Positions 38,458 through 46,879 are shown, counted from the first letter of the stretch. The stretch: 64,000 nt of DNA from Halomonas sp. GD1P12 (GCF_025725645.1 NZ_CP107007.1:3658001-3722000); one strand, 5' to 3'. The notes: generated by a model from the letters alone, not told the origin. Numbers and translations are program-made.

Positions 38458-39183
38458 ATGGATATTACAAGCGATACCCATAGCCAGCATATTTCGCGCC
38501 AGTTCAATCAGGAGCTCGAAGAGCTGAAAACTCACCTGATGGCCATGGGCGGACTGGTGGAAAAGCAGGTCCAGAACGCCGTGCACGCGCTGCTGGAAAA
38601 CGACAGCCACTTGGCCGAGGAAGTGCGTGACAACGACCGCCAGGTCAACGATCTGCAGCTGAAGATCGACGAGGAGTGCACCCGCGTGCTCGCCCGGCGC
38701 CAGCCGGCGGCGTCGGATCTGCGCCTGGTGCTGGCGGTCATTCGTGCCACCTCGGATCTCGAGCGTATCGGCGACGAGGCGAGCAAGATCGCCCGCAACG
38801 CGCTGCTACTTTCAGAAAACGCCAGTAACGTGCGGGGCCTGGTAGAGGTGCGCCACATCAGCGAGCACGTGCGCAAGATGCTGCGCGATGCGCTCACCGC
38901 CTTTGCCCGCTTCGACACCGAGCTTGCCATGCAGGTGGTGCGCGAGGACGAATCCGTGGATGACGAGTACGGTAGCGCCATGCGCTCGCTGATGACCTTC
39001 ATGATGGAAGATTCGCGCTCGATCACGCCGGTGCTCAGCATCATGTGGGTGCTGCGGGCGCTGGAGCGTGTCGGCGATCACGCCAACAACCTGGCCGAGT
39101 ACGTGGTCTACCTCGTCAAGGGGCTCGATATTCGCCACAGCGCGCCGGACAGCGTCGACCAGCAGATGCTAAAAAAGCCTTGA
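38458..39183 (+). CDS. phoU: Phosphate-signalling protein PhoU
   Basis: A regulator of 241 residues with two three-helix PhoU repeats. The metal-binding E/D-x3-D motifs appear in LVLAVIRATSDLERIGDEASK and MWVLRALERVGDHANNLAEY (each given up to 20 residues at a time: ATSDLERIGDEASK and ALERVGDHANNLAEY). It links Pst transport to PhoR so that the Pho regulon is shut off when phosphate is ample. AGGAGGGCTCG precedes the start. It is the last gene of the pst operon. Confidence 0.94.
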   Translation: MDITSDTHSQHISRQFNQELEELKTHLMAMGGLVEKQVQNAVHALLENDSHLAEEVRDNDRQVNDLQLKIDEECTRVLARRQPAASDLRLVLAVIRATSDLERIGDEASKIARNALLLSENASNVRGLVEVRHISEHVRKMLRDALTAFARFDTELAMQVVREDESVDDEYGSAMRSLMTFMMEDSRSITPVLSIMWVLRALERVGDHANNLAEYVVYLVKGLDIRHSAPDSVDQQMLKKP

Positions 39184-39194
39184 CCTTTTAGCGC

Positions 39195-39262
39195 GTTGAT
39201 CCTGCAATACGCCCGGCTTCTTCACCCACGCTTTTCGTCGGGCGTATTGCGAAAGGATCAAC
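39195..39262 (+). promoter_or_regulatory. Long hairpin masking the cysZ ribosome binding site
   Basis: A 12-bp perfect stem (39204-39215 with 39239-39250) is extended by a 9-bp outer stem (GTTGATCCT at 39195 with AGGATCAAC at 39254), with only a 3-base bulge between. The loop is 23 bases. The outer right arm contains the AGGA ribosome binding site and ends one base before the cysZ ATG. No T run follows, so this is unlikely to be a plain terminator. Confidence 0.7.
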
Positions 39263-39263
39263 C

Positions 39264-39995
39264 ATGCTGACTGCGGTTTCCGCACTGAGCCAGGGGCTGC
39301 GCCTGGTGTATCAAAAGGGGCAACGGCGCTACGTCTTTCTCCCCATTCTCATCAACCTTATCGTCTACATCGGCCTTGTGAGTTTCACCGCACGGCGTTT
39401 TTCCGGCTGGCTGGACCACGCCATGGCGAGCATTCCCAGCTGGCTTGATTGGCTCGACTGGCTGCTTTGGCCGCTGTTCGTTTTGAGCCTGCTGGTGGCA
39501 ATCTTTTTTACGTTCACGCTGGTGACTCATTTTATCGCCGCGCCGTTTTATGGGTTTCTCGCCGCGCGCGTGGAGCGCACCGCCACCGGGGTAGAACCGC
39601 TGGATGATCGCGGCCTGGCTAAAACGGCGCTCGACGCAGTAGGTCGCGAGCTCGTAAAGCTGCGCTACATCCTGCCCAGGGTTGCGCTTCTATTCGTCTT
39701 CAGCTGGATCCCCGGGCTCAATCTGGCGGCCCCTCTTTTATGGGCGCTGTTTTCGGCCTGGGTGATGGCGATCACCTATCTGGACTATCCGATGGATAAC
39801 AACAAGGTTAGCTTCAAGGAGATGCGCCGACGGCTGGGCGAGCGCTGGTGGCCCAGCATGAGCTACGGGGGGCTGGTCACGCTGATCACCTGGATACCGC
39901 TGGCCAATCTTTTCCTGCTACCGGGAGCAGTCGCCGGGGCAGTGTTGATGTGGGACGCTCACTACCGTGATCTTGAACGGCTGCCTGCCCGTTGA
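39264..39995 (+). CDS. cysZ: CysZ-like sulfate transport membrane protein
   Basis: An EI24/CysZ family inner-membrane protein of 243 residues with about four to six hydrophobic segments. Typical CysZ segments are LSQGLRLVYQKGQRRYVFLP at the N-terminus, HFIAAPFYGFLAARVE and WDAHYRDLERLPAR at the end. CysZ admits sulfate for cysteine synthesis. It follows phoU by 80 bases, nearly all of which form the hairpin described above, so its expression may be controlled at translation. Confidence 0.85.
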   Translation: MLTAVSALSQGLRLVYQKGQRRYVFLPILINLIVYIGLVSFTARRFSGWLDHAMASIPSWLDWLDWLLWPLFVLSLLVAIFFTFTLVTHFIAAPFYGFLAARVERTATGVEPLDDRGLAKTALDAVGRELVKLRYILPRVALLFVFSWIPGLNLAAPLLWALFSAWVMAITYLDYPMDNNKVSFKEMRRRLGERWWPSMSYGGLVTLITWIPLANLFLLPGAVAGAVLMWDAHYRDLERLPAR

Positions 39996-40329
39996 AAGCG
40001 GCTGACAGTCACACGTTTCAAGGTTTTTAGAGCGTCACACGCTTATCGATACTTACGACAAGAAAGTAGCACCCACAAAAAATTAGACCCCGCAAAGGGC
40101 GGGGTCTGGATCTCGTTTAGCGATTTCGATACGTAACGTAAGCTTCCAATCCTTGTGCGGGTCTCCAACCATGGAATCTACCCTGACAAACGTTTTGATC
40201 TTCGCTTGATTCGTTCCTTGAATCGGTGAGCATCCGTGCAATGGGACATCCTTGCCCCTTCTTTTGCTCACTCCATAAGCGTAATACTTTGTACCGAAAT
40301 TGCAAACAAATGTTACTTAACGCTACTAC
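39996..40329. other. Intergenic region without a confident gene
   Basis: 334 bases, less GC-rich than the surroundings. It contains the leftward terminator at 40077-40107. A 62-codon leftward frame (GTG 40271 to 40083) has no proper ribosome binding site, and its end runs through the terminator stem, so I do not call it. An untranslated RNA or the 3' UTR of the acidic protein gene at 40330 could occupy the space. Confidence 0.5.
40077..40107 (-). terminator. Strong leftward terminator
   Basis: Read leftward, AGACCCCGC pairs with GCGGGGTCT over 9 bp with a 5-base loop, then AA and six T. It lies 223 bases past the stop of the gene at 40330, so it ends either a long 3' UTR or a separate small transcript. 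Confidence 0.8.
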
Positions 40330-40680
40330 TTATGACTCGGAGTTTTTCTCGACGACTTCTTCCGGCGACATTTCAGCGCCTTCATCGGTATCGCCTATCG
40401 AATCCGGAGCGGTGCCCGTAGAGTCCGGCTCGCCGATCGTTTCATCGTTCGGGCCTTGAGTATGGTGATCAGTCGTGAGCTCTTCCTGGGTATAGTCAGG
40501 GCTCTCATTGGTGTTCATATTGACGCCATGATCTTGCGTTTCATCCTGCTCGACCATGCTATCCTGGTTCTCTTCGATAGACGGATGCTCGGTGGTTTGT
40601 GCAAAGGCCATCGGGCTTGCCAACAGACCAAACGCAATACCTACGACACCCGCTTTCTTGAGTAGCTCCTTGGACATCAT
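40330..40680 (-). CDS. Acidic exported protein of unknown function
   Basis: A 116-residue protein with a clear Sec signal peptide (LLKKAGVVGIAFGLLASPMAFA, cut after about residue 27; hydrophobic core GVVGIAFGLLASPM) and a mature part rich in Asp, Glu, Asn, Thr and Gly with almost no hydrophobic residues (for example DDTQDHGVNMN-like stretches and DETIGEPDSTGTAPDS). The mature chain is probably disordered. The start at 40680 follows AGGAGGTGGAAT, among the best ribosome binding sites in the window, so it may be highly translated. It stands in an AT-rich patch with a 5' leader inverted repeat. I do not recognise the family. Confidence 0.75.
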   Translation of the reverse strand: MMSKELLKKAGVVGIAFGLLASPMAFAQTTEHPSIEENQDSMVEQDETQDHGVNMNTNESPDYTQEELTTDHHTQGPNDETIGEPDSTGTAPDSIGDTDEGAEMSPEEVVEKNSES

Positions 40681-40710
40681 ATTCCACCTCCTGAATTGCT
40701 GTGGTACCGC

Positions 40711-40772
40711 TTAAAGTAAGAAAGAGTGCCTTGCGGCGGACTACTTTGAAGCAGCTGTCTTTCTTACTTAAA
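40711..40772 (-). repeat. 15-bp inverted repeat in the leader of the acidic protein gene
   Basis: TTAAAGTAAGAAAGA (40711-40725) pairs with TCTTTCTTACTTAAA (40758-40772) with one mismatch across a 32-base spacer. It lies about 30-90 bases upstream of the acidic protein start. The rest of 40681-40975 is AT-rich with no gene. Confidence 0.65.
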
Positions 40773-40975
40773 TCTTTGCAGAGGCTGTGCCATAAATCCA
40801 ATAAAAAATTAAATTACTTTAAAATCAATAATATAAAACATTACAAAACCTGTACAATGCGTTCCATGTGGCTGTATAGGCGCTCTGAAAGTGGCTAAAA
40901 ATGACACATGAGCATTCCTGTACCACTCTTACATGCCATATTGACACACTTGTACAGGTGTTGTTTCAAAGAGGA

Positions 40976-42274
40976 TCAGCTTAGGCGGGCGGCGGGGAAA
41001 ATACAGCGGAAGGTAGCGCCAAAGCCCGGGCGACTTTCGATCGAAAGCCGCCCGTCGTGGCGAATCAGCACATGCTTGACGATGGCAAGCCCAAGGCCGG
41101 TACCGCCGGTGGCCGTGCTGCGCCCTTTATCGACGCGATAAAAGCGTTCGGTCAGCCGTGGAATGTGTACCGGGTCGATGCCGTGACCGTTGTCCTTGAC
41201 CTCGATACAGGCGCCGCCTTCGGCAAGCTCGGCGTAGCGCAGCGTAATCGTACTTCCCCCCGGGGCGTAGCGCACGGCGTTGAACACCAGGTTGGACACC
41301 GCGCTTCGTAGCTCCTGCTCGCTGCCGATCAGCCGCGCGTCGCTTTCGATCTCGAGCGCGATCTGCTGGGGCGTTTCGTGCTGCTGACCGGACAGCGCCC
41401 GGGCGTCCTGACACACGCTTTCCAATAGCGGCCCCAGTGCCAACGGCTGGTGATCCTTGCCGCCCTGATCAATCTCGAGGCGCGAAAGCAGCAGCAAATC
41501 GTCGACCAGATTCTGCATGCGCAGGGTTTGCGCCTGCATCTGAGCGACGCTGCGGCCAAGTCTTGGCGGCAGTTGATCGCTCAGATCGCTGTAGGTTTCC
41601 AGATAACCGGAGAGCACGGTCAAGGGCGTGCGAAGCTCATGGGAGACGTTGGCGACGAAATCCTGGCGCATCTGCTCCAGCCGGTGCAGCCGGGTAATAT
41701 CTCGCGCCATCAAGAGCCGCTCATCGTCGCCGTAAAGCGTGATCTGATACTCGAGAATGCGCCGTTCGTCGATGGGTGAGGTGAGCGTTAGAGGCTCACT
41801 GTATTCGCGGGACGAGAAGTAGCGCACAAACGCGGGGTCGCGCAACAAATTGGTGATGTGCTGGCCGCGGTCATGGGCGGTTTGAAGCCCCATCATCTTT
41901 GTGGCGGCGCTGTTCCACCACTCCAGGTCGCCGTGACGGTCGAGCATGACCACGCTGTCGCGCATCGCCTCCGACGACTCCTGAATACGCGCAAGCGTGG
42001 CTCTGAGGCGGCCCTGAGTGATGCGCTGACTTTTCTGGTAGCGGTAGAGCCGGTCCAGAAGCTCGCCCCAGAGCCCGGGCCCGGCGGGTGGCTCCTCGCT
42101 CGGCGTAAGCGTTAGCCATAGATAAAGCGCGCGCAGCTGGCGCAAGTGGTAGAAAAGACACACGCCGAGCCCGGCGGCGAGGCCCAACCCCGGCGCGCCA
42201 AACAGCCAGCCCATGATCACCCCGAGCGTGGCAAGCCAGGCGATACGCCAGAGTTCCCGGCTCCACAGGTGCAC
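40976..42274 (-). CDS. phoR: Phosphate regulon sensor kinase PhoR
   Basis: A membrane histidine kinase of 432 residues. Two hydrophobic segments lie within residues 8-45, followed by a PAS domain (MRDSVVMLDRHGDLEWWNSA at about 95), the phosphoacceptor histidine in VANVSHELRTPLTVLSGYLE (about 210) and the ATPase motifs EVKDNGHGIDP and GGTGLGLAIVKH. The start is GTG 42274 with GGAG 9 bases before; it lies three bases after the phoB stop, so the two are coupled. It phosphorylates PhoB when phosphate is scarce. Confidence 0.93.
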   Translation of the reverse strand: MHLWSRELWRIAWLATLGVIMGWLFGAPGLGLAAGLGVCLFYHLRQLRALYLWLTLTPSEEPPAGPGLWGELLDRLYRYQKSQRITQGRLRATLARIQESSEAMRDSVVMLDRHGDLEWWNSAATKMMGLQTAHDRGQHITNLLRDPAFVRYFSSREYSEPLTLTSPIDERRILEYQITLYGDDERLLMARDITRLHRLEQMRQDFVANVSHELRTPLTVLSGYLETYSDLSDQLPPRLGRSVAQMQAQTLRMQNLVDDLLLLSRLEIDQGGKDHQPLALGPLLESVCQDARALSGQQHETPQQIALEIESDARLIGSEQELRSAVSNLVFNAVRYAPGGSTITLRYAELAEGGACIEVKDNGHGIDPVHIPRLTERFYRVDKGRSTATGGTGLGLAIVKHVLIRHDGRLSIESRPGFGATFRCIFPAARLS

Positions 42275-42277
42275 GCG

Positions 42278-42967
42278 CTAGCTCCGGGCGGAGAAGCGAT
42301 AGCCGGTGCCGCGCACCGTCTGAATCAGGTTCTGATGAGCATCGCCCAGGGCCTTACGCAGGCGACGAATGTGAACGTCCACGGTGCGCTCCTCGACGTA
42401 GACGTTGCCGCCCCATACCTGATCCAGCAGCTGGCTGCGGGTATAGGCGCGCTCCTGGTGGGTCATGAAAAATTGCAGCAGTCGGTATTCCGTCGGCCCC
42501 ATGTCCAACGCCTTGCCGTGAGCGCTGACCCGGTGGCTTACCGGGTCGAGCAGCAGGCCGTTGATTTCCACCGGGTCCTCCATGCCGCGCGGCGTGGTAC
42601 GCCGCAGCACCGCTTTCAGGCGCGCGACCAGCTCTCTGGGAGAGAACGGCTTGGTGATGTAGTCGTCGGCACCCGCCTCGAGCCCCTGGATCTTGTTGTC
42701 TTCCTCGCCCTTGGCAGTGAGCATGATGATCGGAAGCTCGGCGGTGGCCTCTTCGCGCTTGAGGCGACGGGCCAACTCGATGCCGCTGGTACCGGGCATC
42801 ATCCAGTCGAGCAGCAGCAGATCCGGCTGGTTGTCGACCACCAGCGCGTGGGCATCCTGGGCGTTATCGGCTTCGAGCACGCGATAGTCCGCCATCTCCA
42901 GCGCCACCGCGATCATCTCGCGAATCGGCGCCTCATCGTCGACGATCAAAACGGTTTTGGCGGTCAT
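42278..42967 (-). CDS. phoB: Phosphate response regulator PhoB
   Basis: An OmpR-class response regulator of 229 residues. The receiver domain has the acidic pair VDDEAP, the phosphorylated aspartate in LLLDWMMPGTSG (about 54) and the lysine in MLTAKGEEDN (about 105); the winged helix begins near PVEINGLLLDP and includes RTVDVHIRRLRKALG. It binds PHO boxes. Two lie upstream of its own start (43002-43052), indicating autoregulation, and one lies before pstC. Confidence 0.95.
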   Translation of the reverse strand: MTAKTVLIVDDEAPIREMIAVALEMADYRVLEADNAQDAHALVVDNQPDLLLLDWMMPGTSGIELARRLKREEATAELPIIMLTAKGEEDNKIQGLEAGADDYITKPFSPRELVARLKAVLRRTTPRGMEDPVEINGLLLDPVSHRVSAHGKALDMGPTEYRLLQFFMTHQERAYTRSQLLDQVWGGNVYVEERTVDVHIRRLRKALGDAHQNLIQTVRGTGYRFSARS

Positions 42968-43001
42968 GGGCGGGCCTCACGGTGTCCAGGCAAAGTGGTC
43001 G

Positions 43002-43019
43002 ATGACATATCGGTGACAA
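43002..43019 (-). promoter_or_regulatory. PHO box, start-proximal, before phoB
   Basis: Read leftward, TTGTCACCGATATGTCAT carries two TGTCA half-sites at 11-base spacing. It lies 35 bases upstream of the phoB start. Confidence 0.6.
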
Positions 43020-43034
43020 TCACACCATGAGCGA

Positions 43035-43052
43035 GTGACAGTTTTATGACAC
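43035..43052 (-). promoter_or_regulatory. PHO box, start-distal, before phoB
   Basis: Read leftward, GTGTCATAAAACTGTCAC matches 17 of 18 bases of the E. coli consensus. It lies exactly 33 bases (three helical turns) upstream of the second box, on the same face of the helix. Confidence 0.85.
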
Positions 43053-43066
43053 CCGCTTTTGCCACC

Positions 43067-43957
43067 TTAGCCCGCCACCGGCCAAAAGCTCAAGGCGAGC
43101 CCGGCGAAGAGCACAAGCCCCGACCAGTGATTGTTCAAAAACGCCTGAAAGCAGGCCTCGCGCTCGCGGTGAACGATCAGGCGCTGCTGATGCACGAAGG
43201 TGGCCGCCATGGCCACAAGGCCCAGCCAGAAAAAACCTCCCAGACTTATAGCCCACCCCACCCAGGCCAGCAGTAACAGCGTGGCCGCCTGCAGCAGGCC
43301 AATGATCAGCCGGTCGGCCTGGCCAAACAGCACTGCGGTGGATTTGATGCCGATCTTCAAGTCGTCGTCGCGGTCCACCATGGCGTACTGGGTGTCATAG
43401 GCGACGGTCCACAGCACGTTGGCCAGAAATAGTACCCACGCCTCGAGCGGCACGTGACCCAGAACCGCGCCAAAGGCCATGGGGATCGCCCAGGAGAACG
43501 CCGCACCGAGCACCACCTGGGGGAAGTGGGTATAGCGCTTCATGAAAGGATACGCGGCGGCAAGCAAAAGCCCGCCCACCGACAGCAACACGGTAAACCA
43601 GTTGGTCAACAGCACCAGAATGAACGACACCGCCACCAGCGCGATGAACAGCACCTTGGCTTCGGCTTCCCCGATGCGCCCGGTCGCCAGCGGCCGGTTT
43701 TTGGTACGTTTGACGTGGCCGTCGAAGTGGCGATCGGCGTAGTCATTCACCACGCACCCTGCCGCGCGCATGGAGTAGACGCCGGCGATAAAGATCAACA
43801 GCACCCCGCGCCCCGGCACCCCCTCGGCGGCGATCCACAGCGCCCAGAGCGTCGGCCACATCAAAAGCCAGGTGCCGATGGGCCGATCAAGGCGCATCAG
43901 CGTGATGAAATCACGCGCCCGGGACCAGCCGGTCGGGCGCAGCAGAGAACGGTCCAT
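43067..43957 (-). CDS. ubiA: 4-hydroxybenzoate octaprenyltransferase UbiA
   Basis: The membrane prenyltransferase of ubiquinone synthesis, 296 residues with about eight hydrophobic segments. Both prenyl-diphosphate/metal motifs are present: [20 protein letters not shown] (about 72) and [20 protein letters not shown] (about 189). It lies 33 bases after ubiC, and the phoB promoter begins just past its stop. Confidence 0.95.
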   Translation of the reverse strand: MDRSLLRPTGWSRARDFITLMRLDRPIGTWLLMWPTLWALWIAAEGVPGRGVLLIFIAGVYSMRAAGCVVNDYADRHFDGHVKRTKNRPLATGRIGEAEAKVLFIALVAVSFILVLLTNWFTVLLSVGGLLLAAAYPFMKRYTHFPQVVLGAAFSWAIPMAFGAVLGHVPLEAWVLFLANVLWTVAYDTQYAMVDRDDDLKIGIKSTAVLFGQADRLIIGLLQAATLLLLAWVGWAISLGGFFWLGLVAMAATFVHQQRLIVHREREACFQAFLNNHWSGLVLFAGLALSFWPVAG

Positions 43958-43990
43958 GCTTACCTCTCGAGGATAAATCGCGCGCCCAGC

Positions 43991-44551
43991 TTAGCGCGAA
44001 GCCAGATCGGGTTCATCCGCCAGGGTCGATAAAAACGCTTCCTGCACCAAAAGCGACAGCCCGCCGTGGTAGAAGATCGAGCGCCGCGCCCAGACGCTCG
44101 GAAGCTCTGGCGCCTGGCGATGAGCGAACGCCGGACGCTGGCCGGTGGCGTAAAGCGCGCCGCGCACGAGATCCGGCTGGCGAAACAGCCAGCTCCCCAG
44201 CGAACGCTCGCCCAAACGCTCGAGATGCAGCCCCTTGAGCTGCGCCAGCGGCGCCACCGAGCGCGCCACCACCCAAGGGGTGTCATCGATGCACAGCGCC
44301 ACCTCGCGACACCAAACAAGCCGGCGCGGCGCAAGGCCAAGCGCCTGGGCTTCGTCGCGTTCGGGTACGCCGACGCCCTGGCGCAGCAGCCGTACCCGAA
44401 ACGCGCGGCGTCTGCCCGCCGCGACCAGCCGTGCGGTCAGCGAATCGGTGGAGGCGACCCACTGCCACCAGGGCGCGCTCATGGCCGGGCGAAACGCCGC
44501 GACGGGTTGCCAGCGCGGAAAAAGCGCTATCGGCTGAGTGTGTATTGCCAC
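43991..44551 (-). CDS. ubiC: Chorismate lyase UbiC
   Basis: Makes 4-hydroxybenzoate and pyruvate from chorismate for ubiquinone; 186 residues. The sequence shows family features WVASTDSLTARLVAAGRRRA, LCIDDTPWVVARSV, GERSLGSWLFRQPDLVRG and a C-terminal RRSIFYHGGLSLLVQEAFL. The start is GTG 44551, with GGAG 6 bases upstream. It heads the ubiCA pair, the order usual in gammaproteobacteria. Confidence 0.9.
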   Translation of the reverse strand: MAIHTQPIALFPRWQPVAAFRPAMSAPWWQWVASTDSLTARLVAAGRRRAFRVRLLRQGVGVPERDEAQALGLAPRRLVWCREVALCIDDTPWVVARSVAPLAQLKGLHLERLGERSLGSWLFRQPDLVRGALYATGQRPAFAHRQAPELPSVWARRSIFYHGGLSLLVQEAFLSTLADEPDLASR

Positions 44552-44663
44552 GCGATCTCCAGAGCGGTCAAGTCGTTCGCGCTAGTGTAACATGATGGCC
44601 CAACGCGCTTTTCTCGAGAACATCCGCGTTTCGAGCCCCCGAATTTCAACGTCTGGTGAAGGC

Positions 44664-45851
44664 ATGGCCGACTCTTTCTCTCACGCCGATGCGCCGGTGG
44701 ATCTTCTCATCATCGGTACCGGCATGGCCGGCATCGGCCTTGCCCGCGAGCTGCGAAGGCTCGGTGATACCCGCTCGATTACCCTGGTAAGCGTCGGCAG
44801 CGCCGATGAGTACAGCAAGCCGCTGCTCTCGACGGGCTTTGGCAAGCGCCTGACACCGGAGAAGCTCGCCAAAAAAAGCGCCGCCAGCGTTGCCAATGAG
44901 CTCGACGCCACGCTCTGGCCGAACACCCGGGTCGTCGCCCTCGATGGCGACCGCCGCCGGGTCACCCTTGAAGACGGCGAGTATGTGGGCTTCGAGACGC
45001 TGGTGCTGGCCACCGGTGCCGGCCCGCGAAACGCCTTCGACATTCCCGCGGGGCTCGCCGAGCGCTTTTTCAGCGTCAACGATTTGGACGATTACCGTCG
45101 CTTTTACACCGCCCTGGCGCCAGAACCCGCGCGCGTCGCCGTTGTCGGCGCGGGGCTCGTGGGCTGCGAATTCGCCAACGACCTGCTTGTCGGCGGCCAC
45201 CAGGTCACGCTGATCGCCCCGGAGACCACGCCGCTGCCCCGCCTTCTGCCGGCAACGCTTGGCCAGGCGCTGGGCCGCGCGTTCGAGGCCGGCGGCATCG
45301 AACTTGCGCTGGGTCGCACGGTGAGCCGCATCGCCGCCGGCGAGCACGACGATATCGTTTTGAGCCTGGACAGCGACGACACCCATCACGTCGATGTGGT
45401 GCTGATGGCCACCGGGCTTGCGCCGCGAAGCGCGCTGGCGCGCGAGGCGGGCATCAGTGTCAGCGAGAGCGGCATTCGGGTCGACCGGACGCTAGCGACC
45501 TCCCATGCCGGCATCTACGCCCTGGGCGATGCGGCGTGCATCGACGGCGTCAACGCCATGTACGTCCCGCCGCTTCAGGCCAGCGTCAAGGCGCTGGCCG
45601 CCACCCTCACCGGCCAGCCGACCCGCGTACGCCTCGGCGCCTGGCCGGTGGTGGTAAAAACGCCGCTTCTACCCGTGGTGGCCTATCCGCCGGTCGCGCC
45701 GGTCGCCCAGTGGCGCGTCGAGGGTGACGGCGATACGTTGACCGCACTTGCCGACGATAAAGATGGTCAATTAGTCGGTTTTGCGTTGACAGGCGGGGCG
45801 GTCAAAAGGAAAGTGGAGCTTTCCAGAGCAGTACCCGCGCTGCTAGGCTAA
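44664..45851 (+). CDS. Rubredoxin-NAD(+) reductase
   Basis: An FAD-dependent pyridine nucleotide-disulfide-fold reductase of about 395 residues. FAD motif IIGTGMAGIGLARELRRLG (about 10-28), NAD motif VAVVGAGLVGCEFANDLL (about 155) and the second FAD motif GIYALGDAACIDG (about 285) are intact, with no redox-active CxxxxC, as in rubredoxin reductases. It is divergent from ubiC, an arrangement shared with Pseudomonas. No rubredoxin gene is adjacent. The start at 44664 (MADSFSHADAP) is chosen; ATG 44592 is an alternative. Confidence 0.85.
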   Translation: MADSFSHADAPVDLLIIGTGMAGIGLARELRRLGDTRSITLVSVGSADEYSKPLLSTGFGKRLTPEKLAKKSAASVANELDATLWPNTRVVALDGDRRRVTLEDGEYVGFETLVLATGAGPRNAFDIPAGLAERFFSVNDLDDYRRFYTALAPEPARVAVVGAGLVGCEFANDLLVGGHQVTLIAPETTPLPRLLPATLGQALGRAFEAGGIELALGRTVSRIAAGEHDDIVLSLDSDDTHHVDVVLMATGLAPRSALAREAGISVSESGIRVDRTLATSHAGIYALGDAACIDGVNAMYVPPLQASVKALAATLTGQPTRVRLGAWPVVVKTPLLPVVAYPPVAPVAQWRVEGDGDTLTALADDKDGQLVGFALTGGAVKRKVELSRAVPALLG

Positions 45852-45931
45852 ATCGCAACGCAGTGGCGCTCGAGCCCGGCACTTGGCTTGAGCCGACAAA
45901 TTAAAACACTCGTTCGTTTTCAATCGCACTC

Positions 45932-45953
45932 ATAAGCGTTACGCTTATTTTTT
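45932..45953 (+). terminator. Small terminator-like hairpin upstream of the HU gene
   Basis: ATAAGCG and CGCTTAT pair across a TTA loop, followed by six T. It lies 20 bases upstream of the HU gene start and 80 bases past the reductase stop, so it could end the upstream transcript or attenuate HU expression. Confidence 0.5.
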
Positions 45954-45973
45954 CTATCAGGGAGACTCCTTTT

Positions 45974-46246
45974 ATGCGCAAACCTGACCTGGCCGCTGCC
46001 ATCGCCGATAACGCTGACCTGTCCAAGGACAAGGCAGGCCAAGTGCTGAACGTCATTCTCGACGAGATCACCAACAGCGTGGCGAAAGGCGAAGACGTTG
46101 CCCTGATCGGCTTTGGTACCTTCACCGTACGCGAGCGCGCTGCCCGCACCGGCAAAAACCCGCAAACTGGCCAGCCGCTGAACATTCCGGCCAGCAAGAA
46201 CGTGGCGTTCAAGCCCGGTAAAGCGCTCAAGGACGCCGTCTCCTAA
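45974..46246 (+). CDS. hupB: HU-family histone-like DNA-binding protein
   Basis: A small nucleoid protein of 90 residues, the exact HU length. It has the helical dimer part (DLAAAIADNADLSKDKAGQV) and the DNA-contacting arm with signature GFGTFTVRERAARTGKNPQT and the proline-tipped NIPASKNVAFKPGKALKDAV. GGGAGACTCC lies before the start. The HU-beta type label is a guess. Its stop shares a base with the next start (TAATG). Confidence 0.92.
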   Translation: MRKPDLAAAIADNADLSKDKAGQVLNVILDEITNSVAKGEDVALIGFGTFTVRERAARTGKNPQTGQPLNIPASKNVAFKPGKALKDAVS

Positions 46247-46602
46247 TGAAACTCCGGCTTGCGCTGTGGCTACTGGGCTTGTTGCTCAAGCGCGCGCTGC
46301 GGCGTAAGCCGCGCTTCAAGGAGCAGCTCGAGCGAATGCGCGGTCTGGACTGGGGCATCGCTACCGAGGATCTACACACGGCACGCCACTACCGAATGAC
46401 GCCCAAGGGCATCGCCACGGGCAAGGGCCTGCCAATCGATCTGGATCTGGAGCTGCGCTTTCGCGACCAGGACGCGGCGCTCAGGATCCTCAAAAAGCCG
46501 ACCCAGCAGGCGTTTCTGCACGGCATGATGAACGGCGACGTTCGCCTGGTCGGCGATTCCAGCGACCTGACCAAACTGCAGAAGCTTTTAAAGCACCTGT
46601 AG
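46246..46602 (+). CDS. SCP2-like lipid-binding domain protein
   Basis: A 118-residue protein with a short hydrophobic N-terminus (LALWLLGLLLKRAL) that may act as a membrane anchor, and a domain resembling the SCP2 sterol/lipid carrier fold (LELRFRDQDAALRILKKPTQ, HGMMNGDVRLVGDSSDLTKL). It overlaps the HU stop by one base and ends before a strong terminator, so both are co-transcribed. Function unknown; assignment to SCP2 is from sequence feel only. Confidence 0.65.
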   Translation: MKLRLALWLLGLLLKRALRRKPRFKEQLERMRGLDWGIATEDLHTARHYRMTPKGIATGKGLPIDLDLELRFRDQDAALRILKKPTQQAFLHGMMNGDVRLVGDSSDLTKLQKLLKHL

Positions 46603-46608
46603 CGCTTA

Positions 46609-46639
46609 ACGGCCCGCCTTTTACGGCGGGCCGTTTTGT
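46609..46639 (+). terminator. Terminator after the HU operon
   Basis: A 10-bp perfect stem ACGGCCCGCC / GGCGGGCCGT with a 6-base loop and a T-rich tail. Confidence 0.88.
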
Positions 46640-46879
46640 TAAACACCCTCGCATCACGCCCGACCAGATGGTTCGCTCCCCTGAAAGCGCCCTGCTTTTG
46701 CCGCCACAACCCGACTGCTGGCGATAAGCGCCTGACGTAGTGTCGATATCGAACGCCGGCAAACAACGCTGGAGCGTACGCTTTAGGCCAAGCGGTGGTC
46801 GGCATAGCCAGGTACCAGGCGACGTTGATATACTGACGATTAGTTATACTAAAGTCTAAATAACAATCGAAGAGACGCC

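Noticed and set aside
40083..40271. A 62-codon leftward open frame
   Set aside because: It has no spaced ribosome binding site, and its last codons coincide with the terminator stem.
40849..40958. CCTGTACAA and TTGTACAGG, 92 bases apart
   Set aside because: TGTACA is itself a palindrome, the spacing is large and nothing else ties the two copies together.
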